Shown one piece after another: positions 30,027 to 38,581 of a stretch of 64,000 bases of DNA; within the stretch, counting starts at the first letter, position 1, and the number at the start of each line of letters is the position of its first letter. This stretch comes from Kalymmatonema hyalinum WJT4-NPBG1 (lineage in GTDB: Bacteria; Cyanobacteriota; Cyanobacteriia; Cyanobacteriales; Nostocaceae). The stretch covers positions 58,663 through 122,662 of the forward strand of contig JAHHIB010000011.1 of NCBI GenBank assembly GCA_019359075.1, written 5' to 3'. The notes under the pieces are model-generated. The model was not told the DNA's origin, searched no databases, and was given only the letters and a program-made list of their open reading frames with translations. A program made the translations under genes and the position numbers.

Positions 30027-31166
30027 ATGGAGCTTGCTTACATAAAAGACTACAGTCATTTTGAACAGCACGTAGCAACACTTCTCCATAGGGCAGGTTG
30101 GACAGTGATAACTGCCAAATCAAATCAGCCTGGCTACGATTTAGTTGTTAAAAAAGGAAACTTAGTTGGCGCAGTTCATCTCAAGTGGCTCAGAAACAAT
30201 GTAGCAGCACCACAGCTTTTAAAATTTGCCAATTTTTTAGATTCTGATGAGGGGAAAAATTTTAATTTTGGTTTATTCATAACAACAAAAGGTTTCAGCG
30301 GACCTACACTCGCTTTAATTAGATCTTGGGGTAAAGATACTAAAATTCGCTGTGGAATTGCTAAGGAAAATAAGCTTCTTGGGATTGATAGCGCTGATTA
30401 CGAAGATAAAGTTAATCACAACTCAACTCAACCAGAAAAGATTTATTTTGGCATTTTTACCTGTAAAGGCGGAGTAGGGAAAACGACTATAGCAGGGCAT
30501 TTAGCAGGAGCGTTTGCACTACAAGGATTCAATGTGGCACTTGTAGATTTAGATCCAGAACAAAATTTGCAAAAGCTCGTGGGAGATGGTGTTTTTGTTC
30601 CTAATCCTAGAGGAATGGGAACCACAATTGAAGTCTTTGATGGCAGGGATTGGCATGAAGATTCTGCTCGTGATTGTAAAATAGTTATTTGCGATTGTTC
30701 ACCCGCAATTGAACGCAATCCGACACATTTAGTTGAAAAATTTCACTATTGCATCATCCCAACAACCTTAAATCCACTAGGGATAAACAAGCATGGCAAA
30801 GTAATTCGAGATACTGTGACAGAAATACGTCTCATCAACAAAAATGCTCACTTGTTTGTCCTAGTTAATAACTTCAAAAATCCCGGTACTCAAAAATTAA
30901 GTCTTCTCAGAAAAGTTTATTTCGAGACGTATCAAGACATTATTAAAACAGATGATAAGTTTCATTGTATAGATCCAACAGAAGTTTGTATTCGCACTAG
31001 TGAACAACTTTATTACTGGGGAATACATATTCTTGAAAATCCAGAAAATCCATCGAGCCAATTAGCATTTGACTTGATTGGTGGAAGGTGCTACCCGCGT
31101 GATGATTTTATCAGCTTGGCAGATTATATAGAAAGAAAAGCTGGTATCGGAATTCTCAGAGATTAG
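30027..31166 (+). CDS. Restriction-endonuclease-like domain fused to a ParA/MinD-type ATPase
   Basis: A 379-residue two-domain protein. Residues about 1-125 look like a PD-(D/E)xK (Mrr-like) domain: FEQHVATLLHRAGW (Glu13), PGYDLVV (Asp38) and VHLKW (Lys53). A His replaces the usual Glu/Gln two residues before the Lys. Residues about 138-375 form a ParA-family P-loop ATPase with the deviant Walker A CKGGVGKTT (Lys147, Lys152), VALVDLDPEQN and IVICDCSPA. There is no ParB gene or centromere-like repeat nearby, so plasmid-style partitioning is unlikely. I infer a DNA-associated ATPase with a possible nuclease module, compatible with genome defence; this is not established. The start ATG at 30027 opens the nuclease-like fold directly. 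Confidence 0.72.
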   Translation: MELAYIKDYSHFEQHVATLLHRAGWTVITAKSNQPGYDLVVKKGNLVGAVHLKWLRNNVAAPQLLKFANFLDSDEGKNFNFGLFITTKGFSGPTLALIRSWGKDTKIRCGIAKENKLLGIDSADYEDKVNHNSTQPEKIYFGIFTCKGGVGKTTIAGHLAGAFALQGFNVALVDLDPEQNLQKLVGDGVFVPNPRGMGTTIEVFDGRDWHEDSARDCKIVICDCSPAIERNPTHLVEKFHYCIIPTTLNPLGINKHGKVIRDTVTEIRLINKNAHLFVLVNNFKNPGTQKLSLLRKVYFETYQDIIKTDDKFHCIDPTEVCIRTSEQLYYWGIHILENPENPSSQLAFDLIGGRCYPRDDFISLADYIERKAGIGILRD

Positions 31167-31471
31167 TAAGTACAGACGTTGCATTGCAACGTCTTATGTG
31201 ATGAATATGCAAATTATCTTATCTGAACAGAATTGCTTTTAAAATAAAAATTAAAAAAAAAATTGCATTTATATGTAAGAGTGAACACATTTATAACTGA
31301 AAATGTGTTAATTGCATCTGTCTTTAGCAGCGATCGCCTTTTATGTCTGTAGCAGGGTTAATATCCTGCTGTTTATTTATTAAATGTTCATTAAGTGATG
31401 TAAAGCAGTTGCTGGTAACCGATGTGAGTAACCTAGGCAACTGCGTGTTTAGTAAGCAATTGGAGATTTTT
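31167..31471. other. Spacer upstream of the helical carotenoid protein gene
   Basis: About 305 bp. It contains the inverted repeat at 31174-31194, an A-rich stretch and the leader of the carotenoid protein gene. A 43-codon upstream extension of that gene's frame exists but is judged non-coding. Confidence 0.5.
31174..31194. repeat. Perfect inverted repeat, AGACGTTGCA type
   Basis: AGACGTTGCA and TGCAACGTCT flank a single T. It begins 8 bases after the stop of the ParA-fusion gene. The sequence resembles the dispersed GACGTTGCATGCAACGTC palindromes common in filamentous cyanobacteria. It may act as a terminator. Confidence 0.6.
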
Positions 31472-31927
31472 ATGACTTTCACTAGCGACTCAACAACACA
31501 AGAATCTGTACAACAGTTCCGCCGCTTTGATGTGGATACACAGCTCGCTTTGCTGTGGTTCGGCTACTTAGACATCAAAGATCAACTGACACCAGCAAAT
31601 CAAACTTCTGCACAAGACACCGCTGCAGCTTTGTACGACACAATCGTAGCACTACCCAAAGAACAACAGCTGCAAGCACAGCGTGATATCGTTGCTGGTG
31701 CAGATAGTGAGATTAGCCACGCCTATAAAGCTGTAAGCTCTAGCGCTAAACTCGATGTGTGGTTAAGACTGGCACGAGCAATGGAAGATGGTACTGTTAC
31801 TCAAGTACCCTCTGATTATAAATTGCCCGATGAAACAAACGACTTTGTGAATAAAATCAAAGGCTTGGATTTTGAGCAACGGATTGACTTTACTCGTAGC
31901 GCAGTGTTCGAGATGGGCGCTAAGTAG
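31472..31927 (+). CDS. Helical carotenoid protein (OCP N-terminal-domain homologue)
   Basis: A 151-residue all-helical protein homologous to the N-terminal domain of orange carotenoid protein, without the C-terminal domain. Carotenoid-tunnel positions are kept: Tyr in ALLWFGYLDI (Tyr44 of OCP), Trp in DVWLRLARAMEDG (Trp110) and Arg in FTRSAVFEMG (Arg155). Helical carotenoid proteins bind a single keto-carotenoid. Different clades quench singlet oxygen, and some quench phycobilisomes. I moved the start from an upstream in-frame ATG (31343) to 31472, where GGAG lies six bases upstream and the homology begins. A strong hairpin terminator follows at 31978. No FRP or OCP C-terminal homologue is in the window. 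Confidence 0.92.
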   Translation: MTFTSDSTTQESVQQFRRFDVDTQLALLWFGYLDIKDQLTPANQTSAQDTAAALYDTIVALPKEQQLQAQRDIVAGADSEISHAYKAVSSSAKLDVWLRLARAMEDGTVTQVPSDYKLPDETNDFVNKIKGLDFEQRIDFTRSAVFEMGAK

Positions 31928-31977
31928 TCAATAAAGTCTTAGAAACTTGGTTTTTCCAAGGGACTTGCAAAAAGTAA

Positions 31978-32007
31978 AAAGCACTCTCGAGATCATGAGA
32001 GTGCTTT
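31978..32007 (+). terminator. Hairpin terminator of the helical carotenoid protein gene
   Basis: AAAGCACTCTC (31978-31988) and GAGAGTGCTTT (31997-32007) form an 11-bp perfect stem with an 8-base loop. A TTTCTCG tail follows. It lies about 50 bp past the stop. Confidence 0.7.
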
Positions 32008-32025
32008 CTCGTATGACAAATGTTT

Positions 32026-33696
32026 TTAGATGCTGATGCTATTAGGAATCAAAGAGGGTTTTAAGTAGTTGTATTCAATGAGTCGGCTGCGGTTGTTTTT
32101 TTCTATCTCAAGTTCTACTACATTCAAATCTTGCTGAAACTGAATCACCAAGTTTTGCGCCGCCAGGTCTTGAAACTCTTGTTCATAGTGACCCAATTTA
32201 TCATAGCGGAACGAGGAGAGTAGGTAGGTAGTTGAGAGCTGACCTGAAGCTTGATGAGGAGGTGGAAGAAATGGCATTAAGTTGTCTTTGGTTGGAACAG
32301 AGAAATCCTCAGTCATCGGCTGATAAAGTGCAAAAGGCATATTTGGTGTAAACGCCATGTACTCGTACTGGGGAAAATTAACAGCTGCATGTTGTGGACC
32401 ACAAGTGAAAATTATGGCAGTCACAATATCAATCAACTGTTCAACAGTCTCGATCCTGGCAAGCATTCCTTTGCCGCGAGTCACACCAACGGCATTCATA
32501 CCTTTTAAGGAAAACAGATCAAACAAAGATTTCGTCCAGTTTTGGAGTTCCAAATCCTGACTCAGAGCATCCGGAGTTTTGTAGTAAAGCCTTAGCTAGC
32601 CTGACACAAACTTCTTGAGAGCATTCCAAACCAACATACCATCATCGCGATAAGGATAATGGGGGAGCTGCTTGACATCATCCATGCCGCGATTGGCAAT
32701 TTCTTTAGGAAAGGCAAACTGGTCTAAACTCCAGGTCTTAAAACTATCTTTGGCTATTGTTAGTGATTCGTTTAAACTGCCAGCCAGGAGTTCATCAACA
32801 GGTCCTTGTTCTTGGATGAGGGACGCACGAGCAGCATTGTTGATCACTAGTGTAAAGCGGAAATGCGGTTTTAACAGCAGACTAAGAGGGTGGTTTTCAG
32901 CGAGATGTCGGGCAGATGCGATGGCAAACGGTGCTATTGTCAAGTGAGTTCGACCTAAATGGGAACTCATTTCATGGTGGTTAGCATCAGCTATCTGGAC
33001 ACAAAGCTTAGCAAAAGACCAGGATAGTGGTTGATCAAAGGGAGTCAGGAAGTGAGTGTTTTGAGTCGGATCAATGGCGATTGCAATTGGCACAAGTTGA
33101 CCGCGATCGCTATAGCCTGAACTTTGCCAGCAGAATACAGCTATAGGAGTTGGTAAATAATTTCTTCCTCGCTGGTACGTCCCTCCTTTAATAAAAGATA
33201 GAGATGTATAGTCTGCCAGGTAAAGGTTGCCTTCTTTGAGTAGCTTCTCTAATTCAAGAGATTTCCCAAATTTGGCTTGCACATCTTGGAGGAAAAATTG
33301 GACATGCGCTGGCATTTCTCCTCTGATCCTACTCAAGACCATTGGATTCACGCCACATAAGCGCTGCTGAGCAAAAGCGTTATCACTTTGATAAGTTTTG
33401 ATAACACTAGGTCTAGGTAGAATTGGGAAGAAGTCTTCGTAGTCCTGAAGTTTATTTAAAGGATCCCACAGAGAGTGGAACTTGGCAGCTAACGTATTTG
33501 CATTTAATTTGCTGAACGCGCTTGTAGCCTGTGCCAGATATCTTGTTGAAAAATTTTCTCCTATCGGTAATTGTTTGAGATACGGAATCGGATAAAGGTA
33601 ATCTAAATCAAACTCATACTGTTCCCGGTTCCTGTTGAGCCATTCCTGACGTCTTTGAGGATTTGGGTCGTTTTGGGGTAAGTAAGGTTTTATCAT
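32026..33696 (-). pseudogene. Lipoxygenase interrupted by one in-frame TAG codon
   Basis: Both halves are in the same frame. The 5' part (33696 to 32599) encodes 366 residues ending NALKKFVSG. A TAG at 32598-32596 follows, then the frame stays open through LRLYYKTPDAL to a normal stop at 32026, giving about 555 codons. The iron ligands of lipoxygenases are all present but split by the stop: HHEMSSH in the first part; QHAAVNF (His, Asn) and the C-terminal Ile of NSISI in the second. Relatives usually have an aromatic residue at the TAG position (a YLKLYY-like motif), so one base change from a Tyr codon explains it. If real, the truncated product cannot bind iron. Cyanobacterial lipoxygenases oxygenate polyunsaturated fatty acids. 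Sequencing error or read-through are alternatives. Confidence 0.85.
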
Positions 33697-33707
33697 TGGA
33701 GTTGATA

Positions 33708-33746
33708 CTGTTAAAATCCGTTTCTAAAGTAAGCGGATTTTAACAG
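33708..33746. repeat. Perfect 13-bp inverted repeat between GNAT and lipoxygenase genes
   Basis: CTGTTAAAATCCG (33708-33720) and CGGATTTTAACAG (33734-33746) flank a 13-base centre. It lies 12 bp upstream of the lipoxygenase start and about 75 bp after the GNAT stop on the same strand. It could be a terminator for GNAT or an operator/leader hairpin for the lipoxygenase. Confidence 0.6.
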
Positions 33747-33818
33747 TCGTCAAGTGTCAAGTTGTTTGATAGCTCAACCGATAGTTTCGGTCAAAAGGTT
33801 GTCTGTTTTTGACGACGT

Positions 33819-34376
33819 CTATAGTGTCTGCCGTGCTTCCCATTCGGGGCGCAGAAGACCATATAGAATCACGTCAAAGCGCTGTCCCTCACGCTGAATA
33901 AAGCTACGTTGGACACCTTCCTGACGAAACCCTACTTTTTCATGTACCTTGATCGAACGGATATTGTAGGCGATCGTAGATGATCCTACTCGGTAAAGGT
34001 TTAACTCTCGGAAAGCATAACCAAGAATGAGTTGCAAAGCATCTGTGCCATAGCCTTTACCCCAGTATGCGGGATCGGCGATCGCAATACCTAATGACCC
34101 AACCTGATGCATCCATTGGATTTGAAACAAGCCAACGCCGCCAATTAACGTATCATCAGCCAAGGTTCGTAGACGGAAGTGGAAGCTGTTTGGTGAGTTG
34201 AGAACACTTGTTTCAAACTGTGTCCAGCCTTCAGGAGTTATCGGTTGCGCTGGATCATTATCCGCAACCCGCAGGTACTCGTCATTTTCAGACCATTTAG
34301 CAAAATACTGGTTGTCCTCAGGTTGAGGTGCAGCTAGACGAACTAACTTGCCTGTAAAAAGAGGCTTGAATTCCAT
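33819..34376 (-). CDS. GNAT family N-acetyltransferase (RimJ/RimL type)
   Basis: About 185 residues with a RimJ/RimL-like Acetyltransf_3 fold. It opens with the strand LVRLAAPQPEDN. The acetyl-CoA-binding segment is IADPAYWGKGYGTDALQLIL, and the C-terminal signature is AYNIRSIKVHEKVGFRQEG. Proteins of this group acetylate amino groups of proteins or small molecules; the substrate is unknown. The frame extends upstream to 34436, but I chose the ATG at 34376. It begins the conserved fold and has AAGGA eight bases upstream. It precedes the lipoxygenase gene on the same strand. Confidence 0.85.
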   Translation of the reverse strand: MEFKPLFTGKLVRLAAPQPEDNQYFAKWSENDEYLRVADNDPAQPITPEGWTQFETSVLNSPNSFHFRLRTLADDTLIGGVGLFQIQWMHQVGSLGIAIADPAYWGKGYGTDALQLILGYAFRELNLYRVGSSTIAYNIRSIKVHEKVGFRQEGVQRSFIQREGQRFDVILYGLLRPEWEARQTL

Positions 34377-34810
34377 GTAAGATTCCTTTGTTGAGATGTC
34401 TTTGAGGTCGTAAATGAATACAAAAATTGCTCGCACCAGAAGCGGAGTGCGAACTCATAGCAATTTGGACTGCTTAGAAAAGAGCTATCAGCCCAAAATG
34501 ACGTTTTTACTCAATGACAGGCAACAAAGGCAATCCTTAGATTAAAATGTGATATTACATTTGTATTTCTTTTGACTGTAGCTTGTCAAGTCGCTTGCTT
34601 ATAGACCAGTCCATTTGAGTAATGAAAAGCGTGGATTGAACTTTAAAACCATAGATACAGACAGATTAACCTAGTTATTTATCTGTGTCCATCTGTGTCC
34701 ATCTGTGGTTCCATTTTCTTTATTTTTAGATTTTGCAAGATTTGCAAGAGTGGTTTAATAGTCTTAAATTTTTATTTAAATTTTGCGCAAACAAAGTTGA
34801 AGTAATAATA
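34377..34810. other. Spacer between the helicase and GNAT genes (about 430 bp)
   Basis: Holds one copy of the CATCTGTGTCC hairpin repeat (34647-34710) and AT-rich flanks. No gene or RNA is seen. Confidence 0.5.
34647..34710. repeat. Dispersed hairpin repeat (CATCTGTGTCC family), copy 1
   Basis: AACCATAGATACAGACAGAT on the left can fold onto the right arm ATCTGTGTCC, ATCTGTGTCC, ATCTGTGGTT. The right arm contains tandem 10-base units. Near-identical copies occur at 44392-44447 and 55386-55450. Confidence 0.7.
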
Positions 34811-37036
34811 TTAAGTATTATAAAGTTGCCAAAAAGCGACTTGTTGCCTTAGTTCCGACATATCTAAATGATTACTGGCAAAAGCTTTACGTAAAAGTGG
34901 GTAAGGAATAAATTCATCATACTTTTCAAGTTGTGGTGCTTCAGCATCACTGAGTAAATCTTCATTTTTTATTCTTTGTTCACATAAGGAAACAATTTCA
35001 GAATAAAGATATTCAATTTTTTTAGGAGCTAATTTAATGGTCAAAAAATAAGGATTATCGCCACTGATACCGCTAATTTCCAATGATTCGCGGCAAAAGC
35101 GGTTAAGCAACCTTTCTAAAGTACGGTAAGCGACAGTACCCATCCAAGGAAATATCCAGCACTTACCTTTTTCTAATTGCAAAATATTACGTTTATCTAT
35201 TCCAGCATCTCTTGCTAATTCACGAACTGACTGCAAACGCTTTAAAGCATTTTTTTGTAAGTAACTATACTCTACATCCTCAAAAAGCACCTGCCGCATT
35301 CGTTGCAAAATTCTTGTATGAATGATGCCACTACCACCCCGCCAATAAATACTAGCTTTACCCTCTACCTGCTTCACCAAAATAACCTTTCTTTTAAAAT
35401 CAACATCTACAACTTCCCAAGTTTTCCCTGCCAATGCAAATGAATGCCCCACAGGAGATGGCGTAACAATACTGCCAATTTCTGTAGTTCCGTACTTAAC
35501 AATATATTCCTGATTATCAGGAAAGACAGCATAAAACTGAAATTTACCCACCACCTTTTCCCCTGCCAAACCGATAATTAACTTACCTTGTTCAGTTAAG
35601 TGAAGATGGTCAATATCAATTAAATAACGTAGCAATAACTTAAAATCTTCTTGAGAAATAGCAGCAAAAGTTGACAGACTTAAAACCTGTTTAGCAAGAA
35701 CAGCAGGTGAAAGTTCCCCTGTTGCTACTAAAATGCTCATCGTCTGATGGTATAACAAACTCAAAGGATATTTTAAAGGCTTTATCGGTTCAATCCAACG
35801 TTCCTCCAAATAAAGTTGGATAATTGCAATACATTGCAAAAGTTGCCAAGGAATTTGTTGCGGTAACGATGCTTCTGAAGATACTTTCTCTTCAGCGCAA
35901 ATAAACCGCATATCAGCCGCTTCACCTCTTCTTCCAGTACGTCCCAACCGCTGTAAAAAGCTAGCAACAGAAAAAGGCGATTCTAACTGAATAACTCGCT
36001 CTAAATAACCAATATCTATACCTAATTCTAAAGTCAACGTAGCAGCAGTCACCGCTGGATGATTGAGTTCACGCATAGCAGCTTCAGCCACTTGACGCAA
36101 ACTAGCAGAGATACTGCCATGATGCACATGATAAATATCTGGATACCCCTCAACAGCCGCGACTTGACGCAAAGAAGCAATAACAGATTCCGTTTGCGAT
36201 TTATTATTAGCAAAAATAAGACACTTACGAGACTTACTTAGATTAAAAATATATTTATCATATGCACTTATACCTCCTTCTCTCTCCTCTTTTCCTCTCT
36301 CTGCGTTCTCTGCGCCTCTGCGGTTCATTTCAGAAACATAAAAATGCTCCACAGCAAGTCTAATCTGACGTTTTCCCCCCTCAATATTCGGAGTTATCAC
36401 CAACTTATCAGTCCCAGAACGCAACCACTCCTCAGCCAATGAGTAATCACCGAGAGTCGCCGATAAACCAATTCTTCTAGGTTGTCTTTGCGTTACCCTT
36501 GCCAACCGTGCCAATTGACAAAGAATCTGACAACCCCGTTCCGAACCCATAAAAGCGTGAATTTCATCAATGATGACAAACCGCAAATCACCAAACAAAC
36601 GCACTAACTCATGATGTTTGTTAATTAACAAGCTTTCTAAAGATTCCGGTGTAATTTGTAAAATCCCCCTAGGATTTTTAAGAAGCTTGCTTTTATGACT
36701 TTGGCTAACATCCCCGTGCCAATGGCAAACTGGGATATCTGCCTCTCTCAACAAATCATTCAGACGTTCAAATTGGTCATTAATTAAAGCTTTAATAGGA
36801 CCAATATAGAGTGCGCCAATTGTATTAGAAGGATTTTCATGTAATAAAGTCAAAACTGGTAAAAAAGCTGCTTCTGTTTTCCCAGAAGCAGTCCCAGCAG
36901 CAACTAGCAAATGAGCATCACTGTCAAAAATAACTTTACAAGCTTCGATTTGAACTGCTCTTAATTCAGTCCAATTCTGATTGTAAATATATTCTTGGAT
37001 AAAAGGGGCGAGTCTGGAAAATGCAGCATTGCTCAT
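34811..37036 (-). CDS. DEAD/DEAH helicase, Lhr/BrxHI-like
   Basis: A 741-residue superfamily 2 helicase. Motif I is AAGTASGKTEA (46-56), motif II is IIDEIH (155-160), motif III is GLSATLGD, motif VI is LQRLGRTGRRGEA, and a long C-terminal extension follows. The order and the DEIH box match Lhr-type and BREX-associated BrxHI helicases. It is last in a minus-strand run after a BrxD-like ATPase (66 bp gap). BrxD and BrxHI occur together in some BREX antiphage systems; here the BREX methyltransferase, PglZ and BrxC are absent from the window. Residues about 238-255 (NRRGAENAERGKEERE) are a repeat-derived insertion between the two helicase lobes. Anti-phage function is an inference. Confidence 0.85.
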   Translation of the reverse strand: MSNAAFSRLAPFIQEYIYNQNWTELRAVQIEACKVIFDSDAHLLVAAGTASGKTEAAFLPVLTLLHENPSNTIGALYIGPIKALINDQFERLNDLLREADIPVCHWHGDVSQSHKSKLLKNPRGILQITPESLESLLINKHHELVRLFGDLRFVIIDEIHAFMGSERGCQILCQLARLARVTQRQPRRIGLSATLGDYSLAEEWLRSGTDKLVITPNIEGGKRQIRLAVEHFYVSEMNRRGAENAERGKEEREGGISAYDKYIFNLSKSRKCLIFANNKSQTESVIASLRQVAAVEGYPDIYHVHHGSISASLRQVAEAAMRELNHPAVTAATLTLELGIDIGYLERVIQLESPFSVASFLQRLGRTGRRGEAADMRFICAEEKVSSEASLPQQIPWQLLQCIAIIQLYLEERWIEPIKPLKYPLSLLYHQTMSILVATGELSPAVLAKQVLSLSTFAAISQEDFKLLLRYLIDIDHLHLTEQGKLIIGLAGEKVVGKFQFYAVFPDNQEYIVKYGTTEIGSIVTPSPVGHSFALAGKTWEVVDVDFKRKVILVKQVEGKASIYWRGGSGIIHTRILQRMRQVLFEDVEYSYLQKNALKRLQSVRELARDAGIDKRNILQLEKGKCWIFPWMGTVAYRTLERLLNRFCRESLEISGISGDNPYFLTIKLAPKKIEYLYSEIVSLCEQRIKNEDLLSDAEAPQLEKYDEFIPYPLLRKAFASNHLDMSELRQQVAFWQLYNT

Positions 37037-37102
37037 CTTGTACTTACACCTTGACAGGATTAGGTTAACGCACCCTCTAAGTCTGTGTCCTCTATGGTTT
37101 TT

Positions 37103-38431
37103 TTATAAACTAAATTCCGCAACATCATCCTCATCCGCATCTGTATCTTTACCCAAAACGGTAGGTTTAAAATTAGCACCATGAATGAGTTCACCAAAAG
37201 AAATATTTGGATTTTGATAAAGAAGATTCAACACACTAAGAAAATCCCGCACAATTTCACCTGGAGTCAGCAAAGCTTCTGCACCCAATCGGTTAACAAT
37301 TTCTTGAACAAAATCTTTCAAATCACGGCTTTTTAAAGTCTTTTCGTAACCAAAGTTGATACTATGAATTTCTGTTAATCTTTGCAAAAGCGCGAGGATT
37401 TCTTCTTCTGTTAGTGTGTTAAGACGCATCACTGGTGCCATATATTCCTGCACACCCGCTTGAGTCACAAAACGACTTTCTTTTGTCCGTCTTCGCCAAG
37501 CAGCATCTGCAAAAAGCCCCCGATTTGGGTCTTCTAAAAATCTTAGAGTACCACCAATAAAAATGCCAAGATGCTCTGCTTTACACTGCATGGTGTCGTT
37601 GAACATCCCCAGCAGTCTGTTATAGTTTTTTTCCCGCGTTACTGTAGGAGATATTTGGTATAAATGTGCAGCTTCATCAAGCAGAATTAAAAGACCTTTA
37701 TAACCAATTTCACCAACAAACTTAGCTATGAGTTTGATGTAGTCATACCAACTTTCATCATCAATGATGACACGCACTCCTAAGGCGGCTTTTGCCTCAA
37801 TCTTGGTTGTAAATTCGCCCCGCAGCCATCGTAGTGCGGCATTTTTTAAATCATCATTATCCAAACGATAACCACGCCAATAGGCAACAATGACGGTGCC
37901 AAAATCAAATCCGTGAACTAAATCCTCAATATACTGAACAACTTCCCTGATTTTTTCTTCAACTTTGTCATCAAAACCTTCGTCATTGGGACGCATCCCA
38001 GTTTCTTTGGCGACTTCTTGTTGGATTTTATTAATCCATCCTTCCAAGATGGAAACCAACGCACCACCATCTGGACGAGTTTTTGTGGCGAGGTGACTCA
38101 TTAATTCTCGATATGTTGCCAACCCTTCGTTGTTGCTTCCTGCGAGTCGGCGTTCCCAGCATAAGTCAGCATCTGCTACAACAAAACCTTGTTCCATAGC
38201 ACGGTTGCGAAGCAGTTGCAGCATGAAACTTTTGCCTGAACCGTAATTGCCAATGACGAAGCGAAATGCTGCTATCCCTTCTGCTATATCATCAAGATTT
38301 TGCAATAGGCTTTTGAGTTCTTGTTCGCGTCCTACTGCTATGTGTTCCAGCCCAACTCTGGGTACGACTCCGGCACCAAGAGAATTTATCAAAGCAGTTG
38401 ATACTTTTTTCGAGATTTTGAGCTTTGTCAT
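37103..38431 (-). CDS. BrxD-like ATP-binding protein (DUF2791)
   Basis: A 442-residue P-loop ATPase. Walker A is GNYGSGKSFML (61-71), Walker B is LLILLDEAAHLY near 255, and a downstream FIGGTLRFLEDP sensor-like segment is visible. The N-terminus (STALINSLGAGVVPRVGLEHIAVGR) is characteristic of the BREX system ATP-binding protein BrxD. In known type 2-like BREX loci BrxD is encoded beside the BrxHI helicase, and the same pairing is seen here. The C-terminal about 100 residues form a helical, AAA-lid-like region ending in an acidic tail (DTDADEDDVAEFSL). It probably acts with the helicase on DNA, but the system's role is unproven. Confidence 0.82.
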   Translation of the reverse strand: MTKLKISKKVSTALINSLGAGVVPRVGLEHIAVGREQELKSLLQNLDDIAEGIAAFRFVIGNYGSGKSFMLQLLRNRAMEQGFVVADADLCWERRLAGSNNEGLATYRELMSHLATKTRPDGGALVSILEGWINKIQQEVAKETGMRPNDEGFDDKVEEKIREVVQYIEDLVHGFDFGTVIVAYWRGYRLDNDDLKNAALRWLRGEFTTKIEAKAALGVRVIIDDESWYDYIKLIAKFVGEIGYKGLLILLDEAAHLYQISPTVTREKNYNRLLGMFNDTMQCKAEHLGIFIGGTLRFLEDPNRGLFADAAWRRRTKESRFVTQAGVQEYMAPVMRLNTLTEEEILALLQRLTEIHSINFGYEKTLKSRDLKDFVQEIVNRLGAEALLTPGEIVRDFLSVLNLLYQNPNISFGELIHGANFKPTVLGKDTDADEDDVAEFSL

Positions 38432-38581
38432 CTAGATTACTGCACCTCATTTTTCTCGTTCCTACGAAGGGCGTGGGAAGGCATTCAGTAGGCTGCTGCT
38501 TCCTGCAATTGACCAAAGGTAGAGCATAATCGTGAAAGCTTTCCCAGGCTGAAGTTGGGAATAGGAATCTAATATAAAGAT

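Noticed and set aside
30027..31166. Plasmid partition gene parA
   Set aside because: No parB, no iterated centromere-like sites and no replication gene nearby; the extra N-terminal domain is unlike partition ParA.
31343..31471. 43-residue N-terminal extension of the helical carotenoid protein
   Set aside because: Homology and a good ribosome site place the start at 31472; the upstream part resembles spacer sequence.
34811..38431. A complete BREX system
   Set aside because: Only BrxD-like and BrxHI-like proteins are present. No PglX methyltransferase, PglZ phosphatase, BrxC or BrxL is found anywhere in the window.
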